Assembly: GCF_019263705.2 (NCBI RefSeq)
Contig: NZ_JADQDK010000001.1
Location: 620,001 to 684,000, forward strand
Direction of reading: 5' to 3'
DNA length: 64,000 nt
From: Pseudonocardia abyssalis
GTDB taxonomy: Bacteria; Actinomycetota; Actinomycetes; Mycobacteriales; Pseudonocardiaceae
The translations under genes and the position numbers were made by a program. Positions 32,771 through 41,424 of this stretch are shown here, one piece after another. Each line of letters starts with the position of its first letter. Positions within the stretch are counted from its first letter, which is position 1. The notes under the pieces are model-generated. The model saw only the letters and a list, made by a program, of their open reading frames with translations, was not told where the DNA came from and did no database searches.

Positions 32771-33582
32771 CCGGTGCCTGCCGCCCGCTGCTCGGCCTGC
32801 GCGGTGAGCTCGTCGACCTGTGCCGCGAGCGCCGCGTCGAGTGGGCGGTTGTCGAGCACGAGCAGGGTGGTCAGCGCACCGACGGGGTCGTTGAGGCCGT
32901 CGAGCTGGATGTTGGCCCGATACCAGAGCGCCTCGTCGAGGTTCGGGTCGATGGCCAGGGCCTGGTCGACCGACTCCAGCGCGTCCTGCGGCTGGTCGAT
33001 CTGGAACAGCAGCCAGCCCAGCCGGGCCAGCCCGGAGGCGTTACCGGGCTCGCGGCGCAGCCCGTCGAGGTAGTGGCCCATCGCCTTGGCGTAGTCGCCC
33101 TGCGCGACGTAGCGGTCGGCCAGGGCCAGCCGCATCCCGACCACGTCGGGGTTGGCGGCCACGACCTGCTCCATCTGCTCGTCGGTGACGGGGGCGTTCG
33201 GGTCCAGCGGCGGCGCCGCGCCGGTGGCCGCGTCCTGCCCGATCTCGTTGCCGGTGACGAACCCGCCGGCCGGGCGGTCGATCACGGATGCGGGCAGCAG
33301 CACCACGGCGACCAGCACGGCGACGACCCCGGCGATGGCGTAGCCGAGCGTCCACGCCCGCAGGCGCGGGGGCCGGGGGGGAGCCGGTCCGCCGGCGTCG
33401 GGGTCCGGCGCGGCCGCGTCCAGGGCGTGCAGCGCGCGGGCCGCGGCGCTCTCGTAGCGGCGGCGCAACGGCTGCGCGTCGGCGTCGGTGATCTCGCCCG
33501 CGGCGACCTGCTCGTCGAGCTCGACGATGTCGCGCACAGCCTGGTCGGCGAGCTGGCGCAGCTGCAGTTCGCGGGTGCTCAC
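32767..33582 (-). CDS. ccmI: CcmI-like TPR protein of cytochrome c maturation
   Basis: The 271-residue product starts at GTG 33582, overlapping the ccmH stop by 4 bases. The N-terminal cytoplasmic part (LRQLADQAVRDIVELDEQVA) matches the usual CcmI/CycH pattern of a short coiled coil before a helix (IAGVVAVLVAVVLLPASVI). The C-terminal half has three TPR-like repeats (LALADRYVAQGDYAKAMGHY, GLARLGWLLFQ, ALWYRANIQLDGL). CcmI binds apocytochrome c and passes it to the CcmFH ligation complex. The order H-I-G is conserved in System I operons. Confidence 0.85.
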   Translation of the reverse strand: MSTRELQLRQLADQAVRDIVELDEQVAAGEITDADAQPLRRRYESAAARALHALDAAAPDPDAGGPAPPRPPRLRAWTLGYAIAGVVAVLVAVVLLPASVIDRPAGGFVTGNEIGQDAATGAAPPLDPNAPVTDEQMEQVVAANPDVVGMRLALADRYVAQGDYAKAMGHYLDGLRREPGNASGLARLGWLLFQIDQPQDALESVDQALAIDPNLDEALWYRANIQLDGLNDPVGALTTLLVLDNRPLDAALAAQVDELTAQAEQRAAGTG

Positions 33583-34085
33583 GGCTGGTCCTCCCGATCC
33601 GTACGGGCCCGGGCCCGGGCCCGGGCCACAGCCGCGTCGACGCGGGCCCGGTCCGGGTCGTCCAGCTCGGGTTCGGGGCCGGTGCGCGGGCGGGAGCGTG
33701 CGCGCGCCCACACCAGCGCGACACCGACCACCGAGACGGCCGGCGGCACCAGCCACAGGGCCAGCGTGACGCCCCCCGTCGGCGGGTCGAGCAGCACCCA
33801 GTCGCCGTAGCGGGCCCGGAAGTAGGCGACGATCTCGGTGTCGCTGCGGCCCTGCGCCACCTGCTCGGCGACGACCTGGCGCATCGCGACCGCCGTATCC
33901 GAGGGGGAGTCGGCGATCGAGACGCTCTGGCAGACCGGGCAGCGCAGGGTCTGCGCCAGCTCCTGGACCCGGTCGGGGGCCGGCTGGCCCGCGGTGAGCA
34001 GCGCGACCACCGTGATCGCGAGCAGCACGAGCGTCAGCACCGTGACGGCCTCGGACCTGCGCGTGCGGATCCCGGGCTCAGACAC
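33579..34085 (-). CDS. ccmH: CcmH, thiol oxidoreductase of the haem ligation complex
   Basis: The 168-residue protein starts at GTG 34085 and overlaps the ccmF end by 8 bases. It has an N-terminal helix and the motif LRCPVCQSVSIADSPS, the LRCxxCQ signature of CcmH/CycL/NrfF, then MRQVVAEQVAQGRSDTEIV and YFRARYGDWVLLDPP. A second helix and a long Arg/Ala-rich C-terminus follow. CcmH acts with CcmF and CcmI in resolving disulfides of apocytochrome c before haem attachment. Confidence 0.92.
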   Translation of the reverse strand: MSEPGIRTRRSEAVTVLTLVLLAITVVALLTAGQPAPDRVQELAQTLRCPVCQSVSIADSPSDTAVAMRQVVAEQVAQGRSDTEIVAYFRARYGDWVLLDPPTGGVTLALWLVPPAVSVVGVALVWARARSRPRTGPEPELDDPDRARVDAAVARARARARTDREDQP

Positions 34086-36063
34086 CGCTGCCCACCTCCG
34101 ACCGGGGCTCCTTGCGCGACTCCGCCACCGGGCCGGGCCGCCACCGCCGCCCGCCCAGCGCCCAGAACCCGCCCGCGGCCACAAGCGCACCGGCCAGCCA
34201 CAGCCACACCATGAACGGGTAGCGGAACAGGTTGAGCGTGACCCGCTCGGGGGTCAGCGCGCCGAGTGCGACGTAGACGTCCTGCGCCGGGGTGGTCCAG
34301 ACCGACGGGTTGCCGACGGCCTGGGTCTGGCCGGGGAAGGAGTTGAGCCGCGGCTCGGCGACCCGGACGATCTCGCCGCCGGAGCGCAGCACGATGTGCG
34401 CGTCGGTGACGAGCCGGTCGGGCAGCTGGTGGCGTTCGCTGACCTCGAAGGTCACGGTGTAGCCGGCGAACTCGGCGGACTGGCCGCGGTCGAGGGTGAT
34501 GGTGGACCGTTCGGCGAGCCCGCCGGACACCGCGATCACCGCGGCGGTCAGCGCCACCCCGAGGTGGGCGAGCTGACCTCCCCAGTAGCCGCGCTGCCCG
34601 CGGACCAGCCGCAGCAGCCCCGCCGGGGTGCGCGCGGGCGCGGAGACCAGCAGCTGGCGCACCGTGGACGTGGCGATCCCGGCGGCGATGCCGACCACCG
34701 CGACCACCCCGGGCGAGCGCACACCGGCGCCGACGACGGCCACCGACGCCACGGCCGCGGCCAGCAGCGGGATCCGCAGCCGCTCCCACAGCACCGCTGC
34801 GGTCGCGTGCCGGTAGGGGGTGACCGGGCCGACGCCCATCGCGAGCAGCAGCGCGAAACCCAGCGGCACCGCCATCCGGTCGAAGAACGGGCGCCCGACC
34901 GACACCTGCTGCCCGGTCAGGGCCTCGACGAGGATCGGGTAGGTGGTGCCGAGGAGCACGACGAACGCGAACAGGCTCAGCAGCAGGTTGTTGACCAGGA
35001 ACATGCCCTCGCGGCTGGCCAGGCTCTCCGGCCGGGACAGCGACGCCACCCGTTCGGCCCGCAGCACGATCAGCGTGAGCCCGAAGACGACGACGACGAC
35101 GAAGAACGCCAGCAGCGCGGGTCCGATCGGGGACTGGCTGAAGCTGTGTACCGACACCACGACCGAGGAGCGGGTGAGGAAGGTGCCCAGGATGGTCAGT
35201 GCGAACGTGGCGAGGACCAGTACGAAGTTCCAGGCCTGCAACATGCCGCGCCGGACCTGGACCACCGAGGAGTGGATGAACGCGGTGGCCACCAGCCACG
35301 GGATCAGCGCGGCGTTCTCCACCGGGTCCCATGCCCAGTACCCGCCCCACCCGAGTACCTCGTAGGACCACCAGCCACCAAGCACCAGCCCGCCGGTGAG
35401 GAAGCTCCAGGCCACCAGGTTGGCCCGCCGGGTGCGGCGCAGCCAGTCGACGCCGCCCTCGCGCAGCAGCAGTGCCGACATCGCGTAGGCGAACGGCACC
35501 GTGAACCCGACGTAACCGAGGTAGAGCATCGGCGGGTGCAGGGCGATGAGGAAGTTGTCGGCCAGGATCGGGTTGGGCCCGGGCCCGTCCGCGGGCGGGT
35601 TCGCGAGGATCTCGAACGGGTTCGCGGCCAGCAGGATCATCGCGAAGAAGAACGCCGCGACCAGGCCCAGCAGCCCCAGCGCGCCGGTACCGAGGCGGTC
35701 GGAGGTGTCGGGGACCCCGCGCGCGACCACCGCGGTGTAGCCGGCGAGCACCAGCGCCCACAGCACCAGGCTGCCGTCGAGCGCGGCCCAGGCGCTGGTG
35801 ATGGTGAACAGCAGCGGGGTGGCCCGCGAGTGGGTCTCGGCCACGTAGGACACCGCGAAGTTGTCGGTCAGCAGCGCCACCTCGAGCGCGGCCATGGCGA
35901 GCACCGCGCCGCCGAGCATGCACCACACGGCGACCCGCAGCTGCCGGTGCCGCACGGCGTCGGGGCGCCGTTGGGCGCGCAGGCCGAGCACGCCGAGCAC
36001 GATGGAGCCGGCCAGGCCGAGCATCGCGCCCGCCCACCCGGCGGCCGGGACCAGGGTCGTCAC
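34078..36063 (-). CDS. ccmF: CcmF haem lyase subunit
   Basis: The 661-residue protein has about 15 helices. It carries the haem-handling WWD-type motif GWGGYWAWDPVENAALIPWL and the flanking His residues (FLIALHPPMLYLGYVG, FIHSSVVQVRRGML). Helix patterns and length match CcmF of System I. It joins haem from holo-CcmE to apocytochrome c. GTG 36063 overlaps the ccmE stop (GTGA). All genes in this operon overlap by 1-8 bases, indicating tight coupling. Confidence 0.94.
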   Translation of the reverse strand: MTTLVPAAGWAGAMLGLAGSIVLGVLGLRAQRRPDAVRHRQLRVAVWCMLGGAVLAMAALEVALLTDNFAVSYVAETHSRATPLLFTITSAWAALDGSLVLWALVLAGYTAVVARGVPDTSDRLGTGALGLLGLVAAFFFAMILLAANPFEILANPPADGPGPNPILADNFLIALHPPMLYLGYVGFTVPFAYAMSALLLREGGVDWLRRTRRANLVAWSFLTGGLVLGGWWSYEVLGWGGYWAWDPVENAALIPWLVATAFIHSSVVQVRRGMLQAWNFVLVLATFALTILGTFLTRSSVVVSVHSFSQSPIGPALLAFFVVVVVFGLTLIVLRAERVASLSRPESLASREGMFLVNNLLLSLFAFVVLLGTTYPILVEALTGQQVSVGRPFFDRMAVPLGFALLLAMGVGPVTPYRHATAAVLWERLRIPLLAAAVASVAVVGAGVRSPGVVAVVGIAAGIATSTVRQLLVSAPARTPAGLLRLVRGQRGYWGGQLAHLGVALTAAVIAVSGGLAERSTITLDRGQSAEFAGYTVTFEVSERHQLPDRLVTDAHIVLRSGGEIVRVAEPRLNSFPGQTQAVGNPSVWTTPAQDVYVALGALTPERVTLNLFRYPFMVWLWLAGALVAAGGFWALGGRRWRPGPVAESRKEPRSEVGSGV

Positions 36064-36503
36064 GACGCGGCGTCCTCGGCGGGCCGGTAGTTCTCGTCGT
36101 GCTTGACCTTCATGGTGTCCGAGGTGAACGTCCCCGCTCGCCAGGAACCCTCCAGGACGACCCCAATGCCGGAGCCGAACAGCTGGGCGGGCGCACCCTG
36201 GAACGCCACCGGGACCGTGACGCCGCCTGGCCCGACATCGGAGCTGACGGTGAACGAGACGCCCTGCGGGGTGGTCGCCACGCTGCCGTCGACGACGAGC
36301 CCACCGAGCTGGAACCGGCGTCCGTCCGGGTAGCCCGCCTGCTGGGCGAGCGCCTCGTCCGGGGTGAGGTAGTAGACGAGGTTGCGGTTGAGGTTGCCGA
36401 ACACGAGCATCCCGACCAGCACCGCTGCTGCGCCCAGCGCGACGAGCGCGAGCAGCTTGTACCGGCCGACGACTCCGCGCGCGGCGGTGCGGGCGGCGGT
36501 CAC
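36060..36503 (-). CDS. ccmE: CcmE haem chaperone
   Basis: The 147-residue protein starts at GTG 36503. It has one membrane helix (YKLLALVALGAAAVLVGMLV) and an OB-fold domain with the covalent haem site VKHDENYRP. The His variant is the classical form; the Cys variant known from some archaea and deltaproteobacteria is not used here. CcmE carries haem from CcmC to CcmF. It overlaps ccmD upstream and ccmF downstream by 4 bases each. Confidence 0.93.
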   Translation of the reverse strand: MTAARTAARGVVGRYKLLALVALGAAAVLVGMLVFGNLNRNLVYYLTPDEALAQQAGYPDGRRFQLGGLVVDGSVATTPQGVSFTVSSDVGPGGVTVPVAFQGAPAQLFGSGIGVVLEGSWRAGTFTSDTMKVKHDENYRPAEDAAS

Positions 36504-36622
36504 GTCCGGCCCCCGGCACGACGCCGCAGGGCGGCGGACCGCCGCGCCAGAATCAGGAGGTAACCGGTCACGGCCACCCCGGTCGTGCCGTAGCCGAGGA
36601 TCACCCAGGCCCACTCAGACAT
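36500..36622 (-). CDS. ccmD: CcmD-like 40-residue membrane protein
   Basis: A small frame from ATG 36622 encodes SEWAWVILGYGTTGVAVTGY, then LLILARRSAALRRRAG and a TGA that overlaps the ccmE GTG. One membrane helix followed by Arg-rich cytoplasmic residues is the CcmD pattern; CcmD stabilises and releases holo-CcmE from the CcmABC complex. It overlaps ccmC by 8 bases. Its position between ccmC and ccmE is the classical one, which supports the call despite its length. Confidence 0.8.
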   Translation of the reverse strand: MSEWAWVILGYGTTGVAVTGYLLILARRSAALRRRAGGRT

Positions 36623-37373
36623 CCGTATTCTCCGATCGTGCGGTGGCGAGCAGCGGTGCGGACACGGCGTCCCCGGCCAGTGGGTGGGTGTCCTGGGCCG
36701 CGTCGAGCGCGTCCTCCGTGGCGGCCATCCGGGCGCGCGCCCGCACCATCAAGACGTAGAGCAGGGTGAACACCACGGCGTTGCCGAGCAGCACGAGCAG
36801 CATCGAGGAGTCCATGGTCGGGCCGCCGGGCCGGATGACCGAGGGCGGCTGGTGCAGGGTTCGCCACCACACCACCGAGAAGTGCACGAGCGGCACCTGC
36901 GCGAACGCCACCACCCCGAACACCGCGGACCGCTTGGCGCGGTCGAGCGGGTCGGGGGTGGCTCGGCGCAGCGCCAGGTAGCCGAGGTAGACGAACAGCA
37001 GCAGCGCCGTCGTGACCAGCCGGGCGTCCCAGGTCCACCACACCCCCCAGGTCGGGCGGCCCCAGATCGAGCCCAGCGCGATCGCCAGCGCGGTGAAGAA
37101 CACCCCGACCTCGGCACTGGATGCGGCCAGCCGGTCCAGACCCGGGCGGCGCCGCCACAGCCAACCCAGGCTGGCAGCGAACGTGATCCCGTAGCTGAGG
37201 AAGGCCGTCCATGCGGCGGGCACGTGCACGTACAGCAACCGCACCAGATCACCCTGGACGACGTCGGGGGGTGACAGCACGGCCGCGGTGACGCCGGCGG
37301 CGGCAGCTATGCCGACGACCAGTGGTAGCCGGCGACCGAACACCGGGCCGGGTGGAGTGATCAGTGGTGTCAT
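36615..37373 (-). CDS. ccmC: CcmC haem-handling membrane protein
   Basis: The 252-residue protein has six helices and the WWD motif RPTWGVWWTWDARLVTTALL. Conserved His residues are in LLYVHVPAAWTAF and PLVHFSVVWWRTLHQPPS. CcmC attaches haem to CcmE. ATG 37373 overlaps the ccmB stop by 4 bases. The family length is normal, with a somewhat extended C-terminal tail (DTHPLAGDAVSAPLLAT). Confidence 0.94.
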   Translation of the reverse strand: MTPLITPPGPVFGRRLPLVVGIAAAAGVTAAVLSPPDVVQGDLVRLLYVHVPAAWTAFLSYGITFAASLGWLWRRRPGLDRLAASSAEVGVFFTALAIALGSIWGRPTWGVWWTWDARLVTTALLLFVYLGYLALRRATPDPLDRAKRSAVFGVVAFAQVPLVHFSVVWWRTLHQPPSVIRPGGPTMDSSMLLVLLGNAVVFTLLYVLMVRARARMAATEDALDAAQDTHPLAGDAVSAPLLATARSENTDV

Positions 37374-38056
37374 GCCAGGTCCTCCAGGTAACGTGCGCAC
37401 CACGCGGCCAGCAGCGCGGCGACGAGATCGACGGTGGTCACGAGCAGCAGCCACGGCCAGGGCGACCGCCCGTAGCCGGTGGCCTGCGCGACCCCGGTGG
37501 CCCCGAGCAGCAGCGGCACCGCGATCGGTACGACCAGCAGCGGGCCGAGCGTGGTCCGGCCGGCCAGGCCGACGGCGAGTGCGTCGGCGAGGGCACCGAG
37601 CACCGCCAGCCCGGCGGCGACGAGCACGAAAACCGGCAGCACCCACGGCCAGCCGGTGAGGTCGGGGTCGGGGTCGTAGAGCAGCACCGCCACCGGCGCC
37701 AGCACCAGCTGGAACCCCAGCAGCAGCACCCCGTTGGCAAGCGCCCGCCCGGCCAGGCGCACCCGCGGGCTCACCCCGGCCAGTCGCAGCATGGCCAGCT
37801 GCGCGGGGCCGTCGACGGCGCTGGCGCGCATCGTCACCAGTACCCCGAACAGCAGCACCACCAGCCAGTACAGGGCCGGGCCCAGCTGGCGCAGCAGCGG
37901 GGTGTCGGTGCCGACGGCCAGCGGGGCGAGCAGCAGCGCCACTGCCCCGAACGGCGCGGTGACCAGCATCGCCTCCCCGGCCCGGCGTTCCAGGCGCAGG
38001 TCCTTGGCGGCCAGTGTCAGGCACTGGGTGAGCGGGGCCACGAGGAGGGTGGTCAC
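37370..38056 (-). CDS. ccmB: CcmB, ABC transporter membrane subunit
   Basis: The 228-residue protein has six helices; the N-terminal LAAKDLRLERRAGEAM is the typical CcmB start, and SPRVRLAGRALANGVLLLGF is an internal match. With CcmA it forms the ABC module that uses ATP to release holo-CcmE from CcmCD. GTG 38056 overlaps the ccmA stop by 4 bases. Confidence 0.9.
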   Translation of the reverse strand: MTTLLVAPLTQCLTLAAKDLRLERRAGEAMLVTAPFGAVALLLAPLAVGTDTPLLRQLGPALYWLVVLLFGVLVTMRASAVDGPAQLAMLRLAGVSPRVRLAGRALANGVLLLGFQLVLAPVAVLLYDPDPDLTGWPWVLPVFVLVAAGLAVLGALADALAVGLAGRTTLGPLLVVPIAVPLLLGATGVAQATGYGRSPWPWLLLVTTVDLVAALLAAWCARYLEDLA

Positions 38057-38769
38057 GGCGCCACCTCGGGGAGTGCGCGCCCGTCGACGATCCGGACCAG
38101 CCGGTCGGCCAACCCGGCGAGCCGCTCCGGTTCGTGGGAGACCAGCACGCACGTCCCACCGCGCGCCCGTACCTGCCCGACGAGCTGGTCGACCAGGTCG
38201 GCGGCACCGTGGTCCAGGCCCGCGTGCACCTCGTCGAGCAGCAACAGCGACGGCTCGGTCAGCAGCACCCTGGCCAGGTCGGCGCGCCGCGCCATGCCCT
38301 GCGAGCAGCCCTCCGCGCGGCGTGCCGCGGCGCCGGCGAGCCCGACCGCGGCCAGCGCCCGGTCCGCGGCCTCGTCACTGCGGCCGGTCAGGCGGGCGAC
38401 GAAGTGCAGGTTCTCGGCCAGGGTGAGCTGGGGGTAGAGCGCCGGGAGATGGCCGACCATGGCGATCCGGGTGCGGATGTCCGGCACGCCGGGTCCGCCG
38501 AGCTCATGGCCGAGGACCTCGGCCCGGCCGGCCGAGGGGACGGCCAGGGTCGCGAGCAGCCGCAGCAGCGTGGTCTTGCCCGATCCGTTGGCCCCGAGCA
38601 CGCCGAGCACCGCACCGGTGGGCAGCCGCAGGTCGAGGTCGCGCAGCACCGGTGCACGACGGACGTTCACCGCCACGCCGTCCAGGCACACCGCCCAGCC
38701 TGCCGGCCGGACGGCTGCTCCACGGGCCGGGAGCGCGGCCCGTGCGGTGGAGGGTCCAGTGTGTGGCAT
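38053..38769 (-). CDS. ccmA: CcmA, ABC transporter ATPase of cytochrome c maturation
   Basis: The 238-residue ATPase has Walker A GANGSGKTTL, the signature region GCSQGMARRADLARVLL and Walker B LLLLDEVHAGLD, with the switch His in VLVSHEPERL. The signature shows the degenerate form common in CcmA. It is the first gene of the operon; its start is 32 bases from the operator-like element at 38801-38837, shared with the divergent ccdA. The extra 25 N-terminal residues may reflect a later true start. Confidence 0.92.
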   Translation of the reverse strand: MPHTGPSTARAALPARGAAVRPAGWAVCLDGVAVNVRRAPVLRDLDLRLPTGAVLGVLGANGSGKTTLLRLLATLAVPSAGRAEVLGHELGGPGVPDIRTRIAMVGHLPALYPQLTLAENLHFVARLTGRSDEAADRALAAVGLAGAAARRAEGCSQGMARRADLARVLLTEPSLLLLDEVHAGLDHGAADLVDQLVGQVRARGGTCVLVSHEPERLAGLADRLVRIVDGRALPEVAP

Positions 38770-38800
38770 GTCGTCCCCGGGTTCGGCTCATCGCATGCGG

Positions 38801-38837
38801 CTTCTACTATGAGTGCTCCTACTATGCGGTGTAGAAG
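38801..38837. promoter_or_regulatory. candidate operator between ccmA and ccdA: CTAC-N8-GTAG dyad plus half site
   Basis: The dyad ctactatgcggtgtag is at 38819-38834. A half site cttctactatg at 38801-38811 precedes it, so the whole element is bounded by CTTCTAC and GTAGAAG as an inverted pair. It is in the divergent gap between the ccm operon and ccdA, so one regulator could control both directions. Confidence 0.55.
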
Positions 38838-38878
38838 TTCCGTGTCTGCAACCGGGTCGGGCATCGGAGGGAGCGGCC

Positions 38879-39631
38879 GTGGAACTGTTCGCGCTGGTCT
38901 CGCTGGCGCTGGTGGCCGGGGCGGTGTCATTCAGCTCCCCGTGCGTGCTGCCGCTGCTGCCCGGCTATGTGTCCTACGTGTCCGGGCTGTGCGGCACGCC
39001 ATCCGGTGGCTGCGCGAGGCCGAGCAGGCTCGGCCTCGCGCAGCGGCGACGTGTCCGGCTCGGCGCCGGGCTGTTCGTCGTCGGGTTCGCGACGGTGTTC
39101 ACGGTGCTGGGCGCCACGGCGTCGGTGCTAGGGCTGCTGCTGCGCCAGAACCTCGACGTCGTCAACCTCGTCGGTGGTGCCGTCGTGGTCATGCTGGGCC
39201 TGGCCATGACCGGTCTGCTACGGATCTCGCTGCTACAGCGTCAGGCCCGGTTCGAGCTGACGGCGATCAGCACCGGACCGGGGGGCGCGTTCCCGCTGGG
39301 CGCGGCGTTCGCGTTCGCCTGGACTCCGTGCGTGGGGCCGGTGCTCGCGTCCATCCTCACCGCGGCGGCGGGATCGGCCGATCCGGGGCGTGGCGCGGTG
39401 CTGCTGCTGGCCTACGCCCTCGGGCTCGGCGTGCCGTTCCTGGTCCTGGCCGCGGGTGTGGCCCGGGGGCGGGACCGTTTCGGCTGGCTGCGCCGCCACG
39501 CCCGGTGGATCGAGATCGCCGGCGGGATCGGCCTGGCGGTCACTGGGGTGCTGATGATGACGGGTGGCTGGACGCTGATCATGAGCCGGATGCTCTCGGT
39601 CTATGCACGGTTGCAATGGCCCCCGATCTAG
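38879..39631 (+). CDS. ccdA: CcdA-type thiol-reducing membrane protein, second copy
   Basis: The 250-residue protein starts at GTG 38879 after cggaggg. It has six to seven helices and the redox Cys pair in SFSSPCVLPLLPGY and FAWTPCVGPVLASI. Two more Cys occur in the first loop (GLCGTPSGGCARPS), absent from the copy at 15984. It should supply electrons to CcmG. It is divergent from ccmA and overlaps the CopD-CtaG gene by 16 bases, tying reducing power to copper delivery. Confidence 0.92.
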   Translation: MELFALVSLALVAGAVSFSSPCVLPLLPGYVSYVSGLCGTPSGGCARPSRLGLAQRRRVRLGAGLFVVGFATVFTVLGATASVLGLLLRQNLDVVNLVGGAVVVMLGLAMTGLLRISLLQRQARFELTAISTGPGGAFPLGAAFAFAWTPCVGPVLASILTAAAGSADPGRGAVLLLAYALGLGVPFLVLAAGVARGRDRFGWLRRHARWIEIAGGIGLAVTGVLMMTGGWTLIMSRMLSVYARLQWPPI

Positions 39632-41424
39632 CGGCCCCCGCCCCAGTCCCCCATCGGCGTGGTGGGCGGTTCGCGGCCGCCGCACTGGCGACACTCGCGT
39701 TCGGCGTCACCGTGCTCGGAGCGGTGGCCACCGGTGTGGGAGTCCCGTCGGCGCTGCTGCGGTTCGTCGCGGCCGTCGCGGCGGCCGGTGCGGTCGGTGC
39801 GCTGGTCGTCGTTGCCTTCTTCCGCACATCGGCGGCCGGTCGGTCGGCCGCGCCGGAAACGGTCGCGGGCGGCCGGTGGTTCGCGTGGGTGTGGGCCGTC
39901 GCCGCGGTGTCGCTCCTTCTGCTCGACGTCGTGGGCGAGCCCGCGTCCGCTACGCCGGGGATCGTGGTCGCCGTACTGGCGGTGGTCGTGGCGCTGGGCT
40001 GCTCGTGGACGACGCGGTGGCGACCGGTCGTCGGGTTGCTGCTCCTGGCCCTGGCCGGGCTCGCGCCGCCCGTGGTCGCGGGTCGGGTAGCAGGCGGTCC
40101 GGACCTCGACACCGCCACGAATGCGCTGCTGCTGCACGTTGTCGCCGCGTCGATGTGGCTCGGGGTCCGGCTCACGACGCATGGGACGGTGACGCAGCGG
40201 TACCGCCGGTTCACCGTGGCGTGCTGGGCGGTGCTCATGTTTTCCGGGGCAGTGACGGCACTGGTCCTCGTCCCGCTCACGCGGCCGTTCGGCACGGCCC
40301 TCGGATGGCTGGTGCTGGTGGACCTCGCCGCGGTGGCCGCGTTGGGAGTCGTCGCGCTGCGCCGGTCGCGGTTCCGGCCCGGTGCGCTCGTCGCGGGCGT
40401 CGAGACCGGTGTGCTGGTCGTGGCCGTCGCCGCGGTGACCGGCCTGGTCGGAAGCCCCCCGGCCCGCACCGCGTCCGACCCGGTCGAGGCGTTCCTCGGC
40501 TACCGGCTCCCGGGCGCGCCGGAGCTGCTGAACGTCCTGGTCACGTGGCGACCGGACCTGCTGCTGGGCACCGCGGCGGTGGTGGCGGCGGCGCTGTACC
40601 TCGCCGGGGTGCGCCGGTTGCGCCGCGCCGGGCGAACCTGGTCGCCGGCCCGAAGCGCGTCCTGGATGGCCGGGTGCGCTGTGGTGTTCCTAACCACCTC
40701 GTCGGGTGTGGGTGCCTACGCACCGGCGGTGTTCAGCATGCACATGCTGGCGCACATGGCCATGAACATGGTCGCGCCGCTGGCCCTTGTGCTCGGCGCA
40801 CCGGTCACGTTGGCGCTGCGCGCGCTCGTCCCGGCCCGGGACGGAAAACCGGCCGGGCCGCACGAGTGGCTGCTGGCCCTCATCGACTCCCCGGTCGCCC
40901 GGCTGCTCGCCCACCCCGGCCTCGCAGCCGTGGCGTTCGGCGGCTCCTACTACCTGCTCTACCTCACCGGCCTCTTCGAGACGGTGATCGGCGAGCACTG
41001 GTCGCGAACGGTGCTCAACGTGGTCATCCTGGCGATCGGGTACCAGTTCTGCTGGGTGGTGGCCGGTGCCGACGCTGCGCCCCGGCGGCTCCCGCACCTG
41101 GGGCGGCTCGGCGTCGTGTTCGCCGTCATGCCGTTCCACGTGATCTTCGCGGTGTTGCTGATCACTCGGACCGAGGCGGTCGCGGGGGAGTACTACCGCA
41201 TGCTCGGTCTGCCGTGGTCGGTCGACCTGGTCGCCGACCAGCAACTCGCCGGGGTGCTGTCGCTGGTGCTCGGCGAGCTGATGCTGATCACGACCCAGGT
41301 CGTGCTGCTGGTCCAGTGGTACCGCTACGACCAGCTGGCGGGTTTCCGCTCCGACCCCGGCGACGACGATGCGTCGGCCTACCGGGACATGCTCTCGACG
41401 CTGCGCCGCAGCCGTGGCGGCTGA
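39616..41424 (+). CDS. CopD-CtaG fusion, copper transport/oxidase assembly protein
   Basis: The 602-residue protein starts at ATG 39616 inside the end of ccdA. The N-terminal half has about nine helices of CopD type (LLLHVVAASMWLGVRLTTHG). The C-terminal half has seven helices of CtaG type (FSMHMLAHMAMNMVAPLALV, FAVMPFHVIFAVLLI, GLPWSVDLVADQQLAG). His and Met residues in these helices probably bind copper. Such fusions are typical of actinobacteria and are thought to import or route copper to cytochrome oxidase. The N-terminal half is short for the family. Confidence 0.87.
   Translation: MAPDLAAPAPVPHRRGGRFAAAALATLAFGVTVLGAVATGVGVPSALLRFVAAVAAAGAVGALVVVAFFRTSAAGRSAAPETVAGGRWFAWVWAVAAVSLLLLDVVGEPASATPGIVVAVLAVVVALGCSWTTRWRPVVGLLLLALAGLAPPVVAGRVAGGPDLDTATNALLLHVVAASMWLGVRLTTHGTVTQRYRRFTVACWAVLMFSGAVTALVLVPLTRPFGTALGWLVLVDLAAVAALGVVALRRSRFRPGALVAGVETGVLVVAVAAVTGLVGSPPARTASDPVEAFLGYRLPGAPELLNVLVTWRPDLLLGTAAVVAAALYLAGVRRLRRAGRTWSPARSASWMAGCAVVFLTTSSGVGAYAPAVFSMHMLAHMAMNMVAPLALVLGAPVTLALRALVPARDGKPAGPHEWLLALIDSPVARLLAHPGLAAVAFGGSYYLLYLTGLFETVIGEHWSRTVLNVVILAIGYQFCWVVAGADAAPRRLPHLGRLGVVFAVMPFHVIFAVLLITRTEAVAGEYYRMLGLPWSVDLVADQQLAGVLSLVLGELMLITTQVVLLVQWYRYDQLAGFRSDPGDDDASAYRDMLSTLRRSRGG

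Noticed and set aside
38134..41424. Plus-strand frame of 1096 residues including CopD-CtaG
   Set aside because: The part before 39616 overlaps ccmA/ccmB and ccdA and is not protein-like; ATG 39616 gives the family start.
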